This document shows positions 19,277 through 28,196 of a stretch of 64,000 nt of DNA, piece after piece. This DNA is from Solibacillus merdavium (lineage in GTDB: Bacteria; Bacillota; Bacilli; Bacillales_A; Planococcaceae), in the NCBI RefSeq assembly GCF_014836935.1, contig NZ_JACSPW010000012.1, forward strand, positions 62,001-126,000. Reading direction: 5' to 3'. The notes below the pieces were generated by a model. The model saw only the letters and a program-made list of their open reading frames with translations, was not told the origin of the DNA and searched no databases. A program made the translations under genes and the position numbers. Position 1 is the stretch's first letter; each line of letters starts with the position of its first letter.

Positions 19277-20773
19277 GTGAAATTTATATCAGATGTAAAA
19301 CTGCTGTTGAAAATAACACAAGAGTATGTAAATGCACAGTTTACCATTGCTTTTTCTGCGATTTTTTCATTGCTGTTTTTACTTTATTGTTTTAACTTTT
19401 CAGAAGGTGTTTGGAGACCGATTGTATTGGTGTTCTTTGCAATCTATGCTGCAACAACCATTTACGTATGGCTCACATCACTAGTTATAAAAAAGGATTT
19501 GGCGAAGCATCGTGAAGTGACTAAACGGAGTCGATTGCTCGGCATTCCGCTTATTTTAACAGTTTTCGCTGGGAATGTTTTTGCAGCGGGCTATGGTTTT
19601 ATGCTTGCTTCAAAAAATAAGACGGCCGAATACACATTTGCCGTCTATGCATTTCTAACGCAAATCTTTATTTTAATGATTTCAGGTTTAAACATATTCA
19701 AGCCATACGTTGTGGACACATTTATACTCGCGATGGGTACATTCATCATTTTAGCGGCGTTGTATTTAGTTACAGCTATTTTAATAGCGAGACATGTAAC
19801 GGTTGATACGGCTCCAAAATGGATGTTGCCTCTAGGGATCGTATTACTTATTCCAACATTAACAGGTAATTTCTTTTCATTACTTCTAGGAATTACGTTA
19901 ATACGGAAAGCACGTAACACGGACCCGTCTGCTGTAGAGAAATGGCAAAAAACGTGGAACAAAATATTGCGTAATACGATGGCAGTGTTCGGTTTATTTT
20001 TCATCGTATTTATGTTCAGTTTATCGGTTGTCAGCTCATGGACATTTGACTATGACTTTGCAGTTGAAAACAACTATGCTGTGTTATTGCAAACACCAAC
20101 CCTTGAATATCCATTAGGTACTGATAATTTTGGCCGAGATTTATTCTCACGTATTGTGTTTGGTGCGCAGATTTCATTAATTGTAGGTTTTTGTGCAACG
20201 ATTATTCCAGCTTTAATCGGTGGGGCACTTGGTGCGATTTCAGGGTATTACGGTAAAAACACAGACAATATTATTATGCGTGCACTTGATGTGCTCTATG
20301 CTATCCCGGGTATTTTACTGGCAATTGCCATTATCGCAGCTTTTGGAGCAAATACGACGAACTTAATTATCGCGTTAAGTGTTGGCGCGATTCCGACTTA
20401 TGCGCGTACGATGCGTGCAAATGTAATGCAAATCTCAAACTACGAATTTGTGGAATCTGCCAGGGCATTAGGGGCAAACGATCGCTCGATTATTTTCAGG
20501 CATATCGTTCCAAATGCTTTAGCACCAATGATTGTAAAGGCGACTTTAACAATTGGGGGGGCGGTAATTTCCACAAGTAGTTTAAGCTTCCTTGGCCTCG
20601 GCATTGAGCCACATATACCGGAATGGGGCAATATTTTAAAAGTAGGAAGCACTTATTTGGAATCACATTCTTATTTAGCGATTTTCCCTGGGCTGTGCAT
20701 CATGCTGCTTGTTTTATCGTTTAACTTCTTTGGCGATGGACTGCGTGACGCACTAGACCCGAAATCAAATTAA
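19277..20773 (+). CDS. ABC transporter permease, DppC/OppC type with N-terminal extension
   Basis: Second permease subunit. The familiar OppC core starts near residue 225 with the NTMAVFGLFFIVFMF segment and the typical PLGTDNFGRDLFSRIVFGAQISL, and has the EAA loop YEFVESARALGANDRS and IPEWGNILK. About 220 extra N-terminal residues carry some six hydrophobic segments. It has 498 residues where about 300 is usual. Start GTG, AGGAGAG 8 bases upstream. The binding-protein gene follows within 20 bases. Confidence 0.88.
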   Translation: MKFISDVKLLLKITQEYVNAQFTIAFSAIFSLLFLLYCFNFSEGVWRPIVLVFFAIYAATTIYVWLTSLVIKKDLAKHREVTKRSRLLGIPLILTVFAGNVFAAGYGFMLASKNKTAEYTFAVYAFLTQIFILMISGLNIFKPYVVDTFILAMGTFIILAALYLVTAILIARHVTVDTAPKWMLPLGIVLLIPTLTGNFFSLLLGITLIRKARNTDPSAVEKWQKTWNKILRNTMAVFGLFFIVFMFSLSVVSSWTFDYDFAVENNYAVLLQTPTLEYPLGTDNFGRDLFSRIVFGAQISLIVGFCATIIPALIGGALGAISGYYGKNTDNIIMRALDVLYAIPGILLAIAIIAAFGANTTNLIIALSVGAIPTYARTMRANVMQISNYEFVESARALGANDRSIIFRHIVPNALAPMIVKATLTIGGAVISTSSLSFLGLGIEPHIPEWGNILKVGSTYLESHSYLAIFPGLCIMLLVLSFNFFGDGLRDALDPKSN

Positions 20774-20792
20774 TTTTTTGGAGGAACTATTC

Positions 20793-22601
20793 ATGAATAA
20801 AAAGTTATTTACATTAGCATCAACAGCAACAGTAGCAGCAGTAGCATTAACAGGTTGTGTAGAAACAAAATCGGATGTAAAAGAAAATGATGGGGCAGAA
20901 AGCACTGGAACGAAACCAGTTATTGAATTATTAGGTATGGGTTCTTCTGAGCAGGATATGAACATCGTACGCGATCAATTAGTGAAAAACGGCTTTGATG
21001 TAAAGCTGAACATTCAACCGGATTACGGTTCATTTACAGCGCAACAAGATGCAGGCAACTTCGACATTGCGATTTCAAGCTGGACGACAGTTACAGGGAA
21101 CCCTGACTATGCAGTGCGCGGTCTATTTAAATCAGGTGGCGACTACAGCCGCACAGCAGACAAAACAGTTGATAAATTAATCGACGAAGCAAGTACTTTA
21201 ACAGGTGATGAAGCGAAAGAAAAATATAAAGAGCTTGAACAAGCACTAGTATTCGATAATGCTTACATTGCACCACTTTACATTTCTCAAAAGTTCCAAG
21301 GAATTTATAAAACAGAAGTTAACCCGGATACAGTGCGTTTACCAAAATCACGTGCCCAGGCTTGGGAAACAATTTCGTTTAATGATGAAGGTAAAAATGC
21401 TTCTGAAACTTTAGTATTGCACCAAGCAATTGCATCATTAACTTCACTTGACCCAGTAAAAGCAAACGACGGATCAATTAACACGTTAAATACGAATATG
21501 TATGTGCGTTTAGTAAATTTATCGGATACAGATGATGTCGTTTCTGAAGGTTCATTATCGTATGACCATGCAATTGCAGAAAACAACGAAGAGTATTATT
21601 TCGTACTGCGTGATGACATTAACTTCGCGAAAGTAGAAGGTGAGAAAGCGGTTGATACGGGTGATTTAGTATCGGCAGAAGATGTTGTATTCTCACTAAA
21701 CCGTGCAAAAGATGAAAATTCTGTACCGGATCACCGCACATATTCAATCCATGAAAATATCGATACAGTCGAAATCGTTTCGGATCTTACTTCATTGGAG
21801 TCAGTTAAAACAGCTGATGGTAAATCGATTTTAGAAGAATTATCGGATGAATTACCAGCAGCTATTTCTGAAGTTGTAACAGATGAAAAAGATGTAGACA
21901 ACGCAGCAGGTAAGTACCAAGTTGTTAAACTAACAACGCCAAATCCTTTCCCGCAAGTATTAAATTACTTAGCTCACCAATCTGGCGGTATCGTATCGGA
22001 AGCTGCAGTAACAGCAGTAAATACATTTGATGTAGCAAGTTATGATCCGAACTCAGATATTGCTTACGGTGATCAATCAACAATTACGGAAGGTGGCAGC
22101 TACGCTAACCATCTAGCTGCATCTGGTCCATATATTTTAGTGAAGAAAAATGACTATGAAGCTACATTCGTGAAAAACCCGGCTTATCAAGCAGGAACTG
22201 AAAACGAACCGAAAATTGAAAACATCAGCGTTCGTTTCATCCAAGATAATGATAGTGCACTTTCTGCATTGCGTAACGGTGAAATTCACGTATTACAATC
22301 AGTACCTGAAACGAAAACAGACGTAGTAGAAGGCGATGAAAACCTACAATTGAAAACTGCAGACAGTAACGCCGTATCTTATTTATTGTTCAATACAAGC
22401 GGCCGTGAAACTGCTAAATCAGCAGACTTACGTAAAGCAGTACTATATTCAATTAATCAATCAGAGTTCATCAGCTACTATCAAGACAAGAAAAAGCCAG
22501 CAGTATCAACAGTTACACCTTTAATTGACACAGGATTAAAACTAGAGGCTGACAGCGCAAAAGTTAAAGAGTTTTTAAACGCTTATAACGAATCAAAATA
22601 A
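20793..22601 (+). CDS. Peptide-type binding lipoprotein, apparently circularly permuted SBP_bac_5
   Basis: Extracellular substrate-binding subunit. 602 residues; signal peptide and lipobox ALTGC give a lipid-anchored Cys22. The order of conserved blocks is unusual. Residues about 45-200 (PVIELLG..., FDIAISSW..GNPDYAVRGLF, KTVDKLIDEA, YKELEQALVFDNAYIAPLY) look like the C-terminal third of a family 5 binding protein. Residues about 205-602 (LVLHQAIASLTSLDP, YYFVLRDDINF, SAEDVVFSLNRA, GPYILVKKNDY, SADLRKAVLYSINQSEFI) look like its N-terminal two-thirds, and the protein ends where the C-terminal part would begin. Start ATG 20793, GGAGG 8 bases upstream. Confidence 0.9.
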   Translation: MNKKLFTLASTATVAAVALTGCVETKSDVKENDGAESTGTKPVIELLGMGSSEQDMNIVRDQLVKNGFDVKLNIQPDYGSFTAQQDAGNFDIAISSWTTVTGNPDYAVRGLFKSGGDYSRTADKTVDKLIDEASTLTGDEAKEKYKELEQALVFDNAYIAPLYISQKFQGIYKTEVNPDTVRLPKSRAQAWETISFNDEGKNASETLVLHQAIASLTSLDPVKANDGSINTLNTNMYVRLVNLSDTDDVVSEGSLSYDHAIAENNEEYYFVLRDDINFAKVEGEKAVDTGDLVSAEDVVFSLNRAKDENSVPDHRTYSIHENIDTVEIVSDLTSLESVKTADGKSILEELSDELPAAISEVVTDEKDVDNAAGKYQVVKLTTPNPFPQVLNYLAHQSGGIVSEAAVTAVNTFDVASYDPNSDIAYGDQSTITEGGSYANHLAASGPYILVKKNDYEATFVKNPAYQAGTENEPKIENISVRFIQDNDSALSALRNGEIHVLQSVPETKTDVVEGDENLQLKTADSNAVSYLLFNTSGRETAKSADLRKAVLYSINQSEFISYYQDKKKPAVSTVTPLIDTGLKLEADSAKVKEFLNAYNESK

Positions 22602-22610
22602 TAGAATTGT

Positions 22611-22647
22611 AACCGGAGTATTCTTAATTGAGTGCTCCGGTTTTTTT
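22611..22647 (+). terminator. Terminator of the ABC transporter operon
   Basis: AACCGGAG / CTCCGGTT stem with a 16-base loop that can extend the stem in part (TATTCTTAATTGAGTG), followed by seven T. Confidence 0.85.
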
Positions 22648-22729
22648 GGTGCACCTGTTAAGTCCTTATTTGGTTCATCACCATAAGTCGGGATGATAAA
22701 ACTGAAAAAATAAGATTTTCTCATTAAAA

Positions 22730-22920
22730 CCGTTCTGCTGCGCTACGGGAAAGGCGTTGAAGCAAGTGTTTTTGAATCTTGGGGCAGGCTTTCCGGGTGG
22801 CGTGGTTCCAACTAACTATTGATGCCTCTGACGGTGGCATCAATAGTGGAATTTCCGCGCACGCTTAATCGCCAAGGAGTCCGCCCTACACTTTGCACAA
22901 CTCTTTTTGTTGAAGCAAGT
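22730..22920 (-). repeat. GC-rich structured interspersed repeat, degenerate copy in minus orientation
   Basis: Read on the minus strand it shows the family blocks GGCGGACTCCTTGGCGATTAAG near one end and ACCCGGAAAGCCTGCCCC near the other, matching the ends of the copy at 46.2 kb. Its core is a perfect 12-bp hairpin, ACTATTGATGCC (22815-22826) with GGCATCAATAGT (22836-22847). The outer limits are uncertain. Confidence 0.5.
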
Positions 22921-22960
22921 ATGTTGGCGGCTTCAGGAAGATTGAATTCCTTATTGAGGT

Positions 22961-23152
22961 AAATAGAGGAAGGAATTTCCGTTATTTCGAAAACAACATA
23001 AAAAATAGTGAAAATAAGGGAAGGAATTTCCGTTATTGACCTAAAAAACATGAAATTTCGGGATTTTATTTAAAATAACGGTAAAACGTTCCCTTATTTA
23101 TCCCAAAATGAGCAACAACATTAAAATAACGGTAAAATCTTCCCTTATTGAA
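22961..23152. repeat. AT-rich interspersed repeat cluster A
   Basis: Four related units of about 25 bases with 20-35-base spacers: AATAGAGGAAGGAATTTCCG (from 22962) and AATAAGGGAAGGAATTTCCG (from 23013), each followed by TTATT, then two inverted copies, AATAACGGTAAAACGTTCCC (from 23074) and AATAACGGTAAAATCTTCCC (from 23126), followed by TTATT. The remaining bases of 22648-23470 hold no convincing gene; the reading frame at 23158-23451 lacks a ribosome site. Confidence 0.65.
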
Positions 23153-23470
23153 AACTGATGGCGAATTATTTTTTTTTTGCAAAAATAAGGCGCTTTCTAT
23201 CTGCTAAGGCGTTGGTCGGACGCTTCAGCACTTTTGTTCCATCATTTTATAACGAGGGAAATGTGCCTCACAAGCAGCAATGCAATGATAAAAACACGTA
23301 TTACCGGTTTTTAGCGCTGTCTTGCCGTAGCCCAACAATCTATCAAGTGAAAGTTTTATTAGAAAATCAACCCCATGTTTTGTTGAACCCCTTATTTAGA
23401 ATATTTAACATCAACTTACTTTTTCATGGTACAATTTACATGCGAGTTTAATTAAGAAAGGTTGATTTTC

Positions 23471-25279
23471 ATGACTAATAAAAAATCAGCAGCACTATTT
23501 TCCATTCTTTCCATTCCTGCTGCAATTGTAATTACGGATGCACCTGCTTATGCAAATAGCAGTAATTCCTATGATTGGCAAGTATATAACGTAGAGAGCT
23601 TAATCGATCAGATTAATTCTGCAAGCAGTACATATGATTACTACTTAAAAGAAGCACGAAATGCCTACAATGCATTAACGTATTACCAGCAGACGCAAGT
23701 AAGGAATGCGGCGACATTATTTTATTATTTAGATACATATGAAAACCATCAAGACATTTTGAATATATTTGTTGGAAAAATGAATGCAATTTCAGCTAGA
23801 AACAGTACATTTATTCGAGATATAGAAGACGCGAATCGTTATTACAATTCATTAACGTATTCACAGAAAAATGCTATACCGAACCATTTATACATACAAC
23901 TTCAAAATTATGTAGAGAACCTGAAAAAAATGGAGGCTGTACAACTCAGCTTCGAACAATTAAATACAAAAGATTGGAACTATCTATCGAACTATCAATC
24001 CGCGATGCAAGCGTACAATTTATTGCCTTATGATTTCCGTACTTTACTGTCACCGATTGCAAATGAAAAAATGCGTGAGTATGAACAGCAACAGTCACCT
24101 GCCTACAATCGTTCAATCGCGCAAAAGGTAATGACAGCCATATCGAAATTGAACACTTCCTCAACACAGCAGCAAGTAGAAGCGGTACGTAAGGAATATA
24201 ATGCCTTAAACACAGTGCAGCAAAGATTAGTAACAAATTTAGAAGATTTATTATATATAGAAGAAGCTCAGCGCAATATCGCGTTTGGTTGGGACCCGTA
24301 CTATTATGAAGATAATCGACAAAAGGAAGATCCAACGTCGATTGAAGTTTCAAAAAAAGAGAATTCGTATTCAGTGTTAATTCCTGTATCGGATATGAAG
24401 TGGAATACACCAACTAAAATAACGGTTTCTGACAGCATTTCGCTTTCCATTCCTCGAAGTGCAATACCTGCTTCTTACAATAATGGAGTAGTTGCGGTGA
24501 GTATTGATGAAGTAAAAGGGGGGTCCATTTTGTTTTCAGCAAGTATGGATAACGAAAATTTACAGTTTTCATCCTATATTGATATTGAAGTAAAAAATAT
24601 CCCTGCATCAGCAACAATACTTCGTTTAGGTAATGACGGTGAATTTGAAGCAACGCCCTATACGAGAGTGGCGAACAAGCATGTGTTAAAGACAAAAAAT
24701 TCAGCAGAATATATCGTTTCCGAGCATAATCCAAAGTTCTTTGATATTCAGGGAGACGGTCACCGCTATCAAATTGAGCAGCTAGCGAAACGTAAAATTG
24801 TATCAGGAGTTGAAAATAACTATTTCAAACCGAGTGCTCATGTTACGTTAGCGCAATATGCTGCAATGATTTCCCGCTCAATGGGTTTAAAGGCTAATGA
24901 AGATTCTACTTATCAAGATGTTCATGGGAAATGGTTTGAGGCATCTATCCAATCACTACTTGAGGTAGGGATATTGGACAATAAAAATTCAAATTATTTT
25001 AATGCTGAACAAGTGGTGACACGTAAACAAGCTGCACTACTATCTATCCGTATGCTGCAGCATGCAGGAGTGACAATTTCTGATCCAAACTTAAGTAAAA
25101 TTCCTTTCACGGATCTTAAACAGCTTTCTTCTTCGGAGCGCTACTATATCGCATTGGCATATGAATATGGCATTTTCGGAGGGAAAGAGAATGGCCAGTT
25201 TGATCCAAATGGAAAATTAACACGATCCCAAATGGCGAAAGTATTACACCGCACTTTACAAATTGCTAAGATGATTTAG
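23471..25279 (+). CDS. S-layer homology (SLH) domain surface protein
   Basis: Secreted cell-wall protein of 602 residues. A signal peptide (MTNKKSAALFSILSIPAAIV, cleavage after AYA) is followed by four helical repeats of about 65 residues, each with a Y(N)xLxxxxQxxV-type core (YNALTYYQQTQV, YYNSLTYSQKNAI, YNLLPYDFRTLL, YNALNTVQQRLV). A beta-rich central region (about 285-430) follows, then three C-terminal SLH motifs from about 427 (FFDIQGDGHRYQIEQLA, YQDVHGKWFEASIQSL, FTDLKQLSSSERYYIALAYEYG) that bind pyruvylated wall polymer. AAAGG is 8 bases before the ATG at 23471; an upstream TTG is less likely. Confidence 0.88.
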   Translation: MTNKKSAALFSILSIPAAIVITDAPAYANSSNSYDWQVYNVESLIDQINSASSTYDYYLKEARNAYNALTYYQQTQVRNAATLFYYLDTYENHQDILNIFVGKMNAISARNSTFIRDIEDANRYYNSLTYSQKNAIPNHLYIQLQNYVENLKKMEAVQLSFEQLNTKDWNYLSNYQSAMQAYNLLPYDFRTLLSPIANEKMREYEQQQSPAYNRSIAQKVMTAISKLNTSSTQQQVEAVRKEYNALNTVQQRLVTNLEDLLYIEEAQRNIAFGWDPYYYEDNRQKEDPTSIEVSKKENSYSVLIPVSDMKWNTPTKITVSDSISLSIPRSAIPASYNNGVVAVSIDEVKGGSILFSASMDNENLQFSSYIDIEVKNIPASATILRLGNDGEFEATPYTRVANKHVLKTKNSAEYIVSEHNPKFFDIQGDGHRYQIEQLAKRKIVSGVENNYFKPSAHVTLAQYAAMISRSMGLKANEDSTYQDVHGKWFEASIQSLLEVGILDNKNSNYFNAEQVVTRKQAALLSIRMLQHAGVTISDPNLSKIPFTDLKQLSSSERYYIALAYEYGIFGGKENGQFDPNGKLTRSQMAKVLHRTLQIAKMI

Positions 25280-25313
25280 TTTGTGTGAAAAATAAGTCTA
25301 TCTGGATACCTCA

Positions 25314-25348
25314 AAAAGAGAGATTGCAAGGAAGCAATCTCTCTTTTG
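25314..25348. terminator. Bidirectional terminator
   Basis: AAGAGAGATTGC / GCAATCTCTCTT perfect 12-bp stem with a short loop, A-run on the left and TTTT on the right, between convergent genes. Confidence 0.9.
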
Positions 25349-25379
25349 TCATGAACTGAAACAATTATGCTGCAGTTAC

Positions 25380-25862
25380 TTATGATTGGGGTTGTTGTGT
25401 ACGATGGTATTCTTTCACCGTGCCATCTGCATACTTAATTTCAATTTCAACTTCCAAGAAGCTGTCAGGCTGATTGAACTTTTCTAAAACTTCATCAATG
25501 ACCGCATCTGAATCTGTGTTCGCATCAAAAGTAAAGCTTTCAAAAATCGGTACTAATGTATTTGTAGCTTCATTTCCTTCAATTTTAGAATTATTTACTT
25601 CATCATGGATGGATGCCTCAGCACGGGATGCCTCATTTTCATAATCCACTTCATAGCTTTTATTATCTGCATATTTAATATCCAAATCAAAGTGAGTAAA
25701 GTTATACGGTGCGTCCGTTGTTTCTGTAACTTTACTTGTCTGATCCATTGTATTTTGTTCTGTTGGAGCATTGTCCGGTAAATTAGTTGCTTCTTCTTTA
25801 TCTCCACAAGCTACTAAGAATGCACTGGTACCTATTGCTAGGAATAAAGCTATTTTTTTCAT
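25380..25862 (-). CDS. YusW-like lipoprotein
   Basis: 160-residue exported lipoprotein: MKKIALFLAIGTSAFLVAC gives a lipobox with Cys19. A Thr/Asn/Gln-rich linker is followed by two similar beta-alpha units, FTHFDLDIKYADNKSYEVDY and FLEVEIEIKYADGTVKEYHR, which match the YusW family pattern; no function is established for that family. The frame opens at a GTG at 25872-25874 inside the ribosome site AAAGGTGG; the ATG at 25860-25862 is correctly spaced and gives a standard signal peptide. Confidence 0.75.
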   Translation of the reverse strand: MKKIALFLAIGTSAFLVACGDKEEATNLPDNAPTEQNTMDQTSKVTETTDAPYNFTHFDLDIKYADNKSYEVDYENEASRAEASIHDEVNNSKIEGNEATNTLVPIFESFTFDANTDSDAVIDEVLEKFNQPDSFLEVEIEIKYADGTVKEYHRTQQPQS

Positions 25863-26215
25863 CTTTTTTACCACCTTTCGATTATCTACAGTTAAATTAC
25901 CCTGAATGTTAAAAAATAATCATCAAAATATTATTTTAAAAGATGTATTTTAATGAAAAAATTATGCGTGTTTAATAGTATCTTATCCAAATCAGCCTTT
26001 TTAATGTGAATCAGATTTTGAAATTAGATCGGACGTATAAAAAATATTCCAAGATTATTTGAATAAATAAATAAATAAATAAATAAATATTATAAAAATT
26101 CCCAACAATTGAAATATTTATAAAAATATATGTTACAATAATTCGGTTAGATATAATTTTATTTTCATATTTTTATTTTGAAAAAGCGATTTTATCGTTT
26201 TAGGAGGATGTTTAC
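25863..26215. other. AT-rich divergent promoter region with a tetranucleotide repeat
   Basis: About 350 very AT-rich bases between two divergent genes for exported proteins. It holds seven AATA units (26062-26089). No gene is visible. A possible promoter for the TraB gene is TTGAAA (26108) with TACAAT (26133), spacing 19, which is long. Confidence 0.5.
26062..26089 (+). repeat. Tetranucleotide microsatellite (AATA)x7
   Basis: Seven uninterrupted AATA units, about 150 bases before the TraB-like gene start, close to where its promoter should lie. Tracts of this kind can change length by slippage. Confidence 0.9.
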
Positions 26216-27568
26216 ATGAGAAAGTTTACAAAAACGGCTATTGCAACAACGTTAGGAACGACTCTAATGCTTACAACAATTATGCCCGTCGTTAAAGCAG
26301 AGCAGGTTATTCCCGATATTAGTAATTGGGCAATCCAAACATTAAATGATGGCGAAAAGTTCGGCATTTTCCCAATTGAATGGTATTATGATGGCTTTCG
26401 ATCTACCATTTCCACTGAACGTTTAAATTCATTAATGACATTAACAGAAAAGAAAATTGCAGGTTTAAATTTAGCGAAAAATGATGCCTTTACCCCATTA
26501 AAAGTCTCTAATGACAAAACACGTGGGGATATCATTAACCAACTTTATAACATTGTCGCACAATACGATTTGAATGTATCAGAAGATGCGGTTAAATATA
26601 TGCAGGAGCGCAAAGTATTGCAAGGTTCTGAAAGTGGATTAATGCTTGATGCTAAAGCAACGACTCAGCATGCTGTAATTTTTGCCGTACGTTTAATTCA
26701 AGATACTTTTGAACAGGCAAATGCAGGTGCAAAAGGTGTTGCATGGGTAGTAGAGGATGAAGATACAAAAGTATACTTATTGGGCTCGATTCATGTAGGT
26801 ACACCAGATTTACATCCAATGCACAAAAAGTTAACAAATGCCTTTAATGATTCGGATGGTTTATTTGTTGAGGTGAACTCATTGGACCCATCTGGTTTAG
26901 AATATTACATGGAAAAGGCGATGTTTACGGATGGTCGTACAATTAAAGATGTCGTAAGTGAAGAAACGTATGCGAAACTGGAAAAGGTAGCGCAACAGTT
27001 GGGAGTGCCAATGGAAGAGTTGGAATTACACAAACCATGGTTTATCTTCAGTAATTTTTCAACACAATCGTTAGATGGAGTCTTTGGCTTAACACCAGAG
27101 GAAATGGCGATGCATGGAGTAGATATCCAATTTTTACTGAGTGCTTATTTACAGCAAAAGCCTATTTATGAGTTGGAAGGGATGAATGCTCAAGTCGATA
27201 TGTTTGATGGCTTGTCTCAGGAATCACAGGAACAATCCTTAATAGAGGCACTTGATAGTATTTTAGAGCCTTCTGAGCAAACAGATGAAGATGTTAAGAT
27301 CATGGCCGATTGGTTTACGAACTGGGTCAATGGCGACATTGAAAAATTTGCAGAAAGCTTAAAAGAAATGAATGAAGATACTTCGGAATTTAACGAAATG
27401 CTATTCGGTAAACGTGACGAACAAATGGCTGCCAAACTTGTAGAAGTATTGGAAAAACAACAAGGTACGTTCTTTGTAGTAGTTGGGGCAGGTCACTTTT
27501 TGGTAGACAAAAATATCCGCTATCATTTAGAGCAAAGCGGATATGAAGTAAAACCGTTTTATCAATAA
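26216..27568 (+). CDS. TraB/GumN family protein, exported
   Basis: 450 residues with a signal peptide (MRKFTKTAIATTLGTTLML, cleavage near VKAEQ). Residues about 30-165 resemble degenerate SLH-like helices (WAIQTLNDGEKFGIFP). From 170 on lies a TraB/GumN (Tiki-like) domain: the GX2H motif LLGSIHVGTPDLHP, FVEVNSLDP with a conserved Glu, a HGVDIQFL segment, and the C-terminal second GX2H, VVVGAGHFLVDKNI. Members are proposed metalloproteases; the His and Glu residues are present, so activity is possible. Start ATG after TTTAGGAGGATG. A terminator follows. Confidence 0.82.
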   Translation: MRKFTKTAIATTLGTTLMLTTIMPVVKAEQVIPDISNWAIQTLNDGEKFGIFPIEWYYDGFRSTISTERLNSLMTLTEKKIAGLNLAKNDAFTPLKVSNDKTRGDIINQLYNIVAQYDLNVSEDAVKYMQERKVLQGSESGLMLDAKATTQHAVIFAVRLIQDTFEQANAGAKGVAWVVEDEDTKVYLLGSIHVGTPDLHPMHKKLTNAFNDSDGLFVEVNSLDPSGLEYYMEKAMFTDGRTIKDVVSEETYAKLEKVAQQLGVPMEELELHKPWFIFSNFSTQSLDGVFGLTPEEMAMHGVDIQFLLSAYLQQKPIYELEGMNAQVDMFDGLSQESQEQSLIEALDSILEPSEQTDEDVKIMADWFTNWVNGDIEKFAESLKEMNEDTSEFNEMLFGKRDEQMAAKLVEVLEKQQGTFFVVVGAGHFLVDKNIRYHLEQSGYEVKPFYQ

Positions 27569-27575
27569 TATAGTC

Positions 27576-27618
27576 AGCACGGAGTCGTTTACGAAAGTAA
27601 ATACTCCGTGTTTTTTTT
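27576..27618 (+). terminator. Terminator of the TraB-like gene
   Basis: CACGGAGT-CG-TTTAC / GTAAA-T-ACTCCGTG stem with a GAAA-type loop, then eight T. Confidence 0.9.
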
Positions 27619-27677
27619 CTTAATTTTCAACTATGCGCTAGTTATAATCGTTATTGTAGTAGAAGGGAGTGAAATGG

Positions 27678-28196
27678 GTGGATGAGCAGCAACTTAATTT
27701 ATTAATGCAACAACATACAGCAAGGCTTTTTCGTATTGCCTACTATTATTCTAAAAACTTACATACCGCCGAAGATATTGTTCAAGATGTTTTCATTAAA
27801 TTTTATGAAAGAAATATTGAACTCGATTCTACTTCAGTAGAACGGTATTTGATTACGATGACAACAAATAAATCAAAAGACTATTTAAAAAGTTGGCACT
27901 ATCGAAAAATCATTATGCAGGAAAAATGGCTTCATACATCTTCTCACAAGCAACGTGATGCATTAGTCATACAGGATGAGGAGCAACTCATTAGTGAGGC
28001 CGTATTAAGCTTACCGTTAAAGCAGCGTGAAGTAGTAGCCTATTATTATTTGGAAGGCTATTCGATAAAAGAGCTTGCAGAAATTTTAAATTTAAATGAA
28101 AACACTGCTAAATCGAGACTTGTAAAGGGCAGGGATTTATTGAAGGATAAATTACAGTCAATCGAATGGGAGGTGCTAAAAAATGACACGTTATAA
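27678..28196 (+). CDS. ECF-type RNA polymerase sigma factor
   Basis: Group IV sigma factor, 172 residues. Sigma-2: LFRIAYYYSKNLHTAEDIVQDVFIKFY (about 15-41). Sigma-4: LPLKQREVVAYYYLEGYS and IKELAEILNLNENTAKSRL (about 112-148), the HTH that reads the -35. AAGGGAG is 8 bases before the GTG at 27678; the frame also opens at GTG 27669, which overlaps the ribosome site. The next gene overlaps by 14 bases and has the form of an anti-sigma factor, so this sigma is probably held inactive at the membrane. Confidence 0.88.
   Translation: MDEQQLNLLMQQHTARLFRIAYYYSKNLHTAEDIVQDVFIKFYERNIELDSTSVERYLITMTTNKSKDYLKSWHYRKIIMQEKWLHTSSHKQRDALVIQDEEQLISEAVLSLPLKQREVVAYYYLEGYSIKELAEILNLNENTAKSRLVKGRDLLKDKLQSIEWEVLKNDTL

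Noticed and set aside
22730-22920. Insertion sequence or transposase remnant
   Set aside because: No transposase-like frame; the end modules match the short interspersed repeat family instead.
22961-23152. CRISPR-like array
   Set aside because: Units are imperfect, occur in both orientations and number only four; no cas genes are in the window.
23158-23451. 97-aa open frame upstream of the SLH gene
   Set aside because: Starts within the end of repeat cluster A, low-complexity N-terminus, no ribosome site, no family resemblance.
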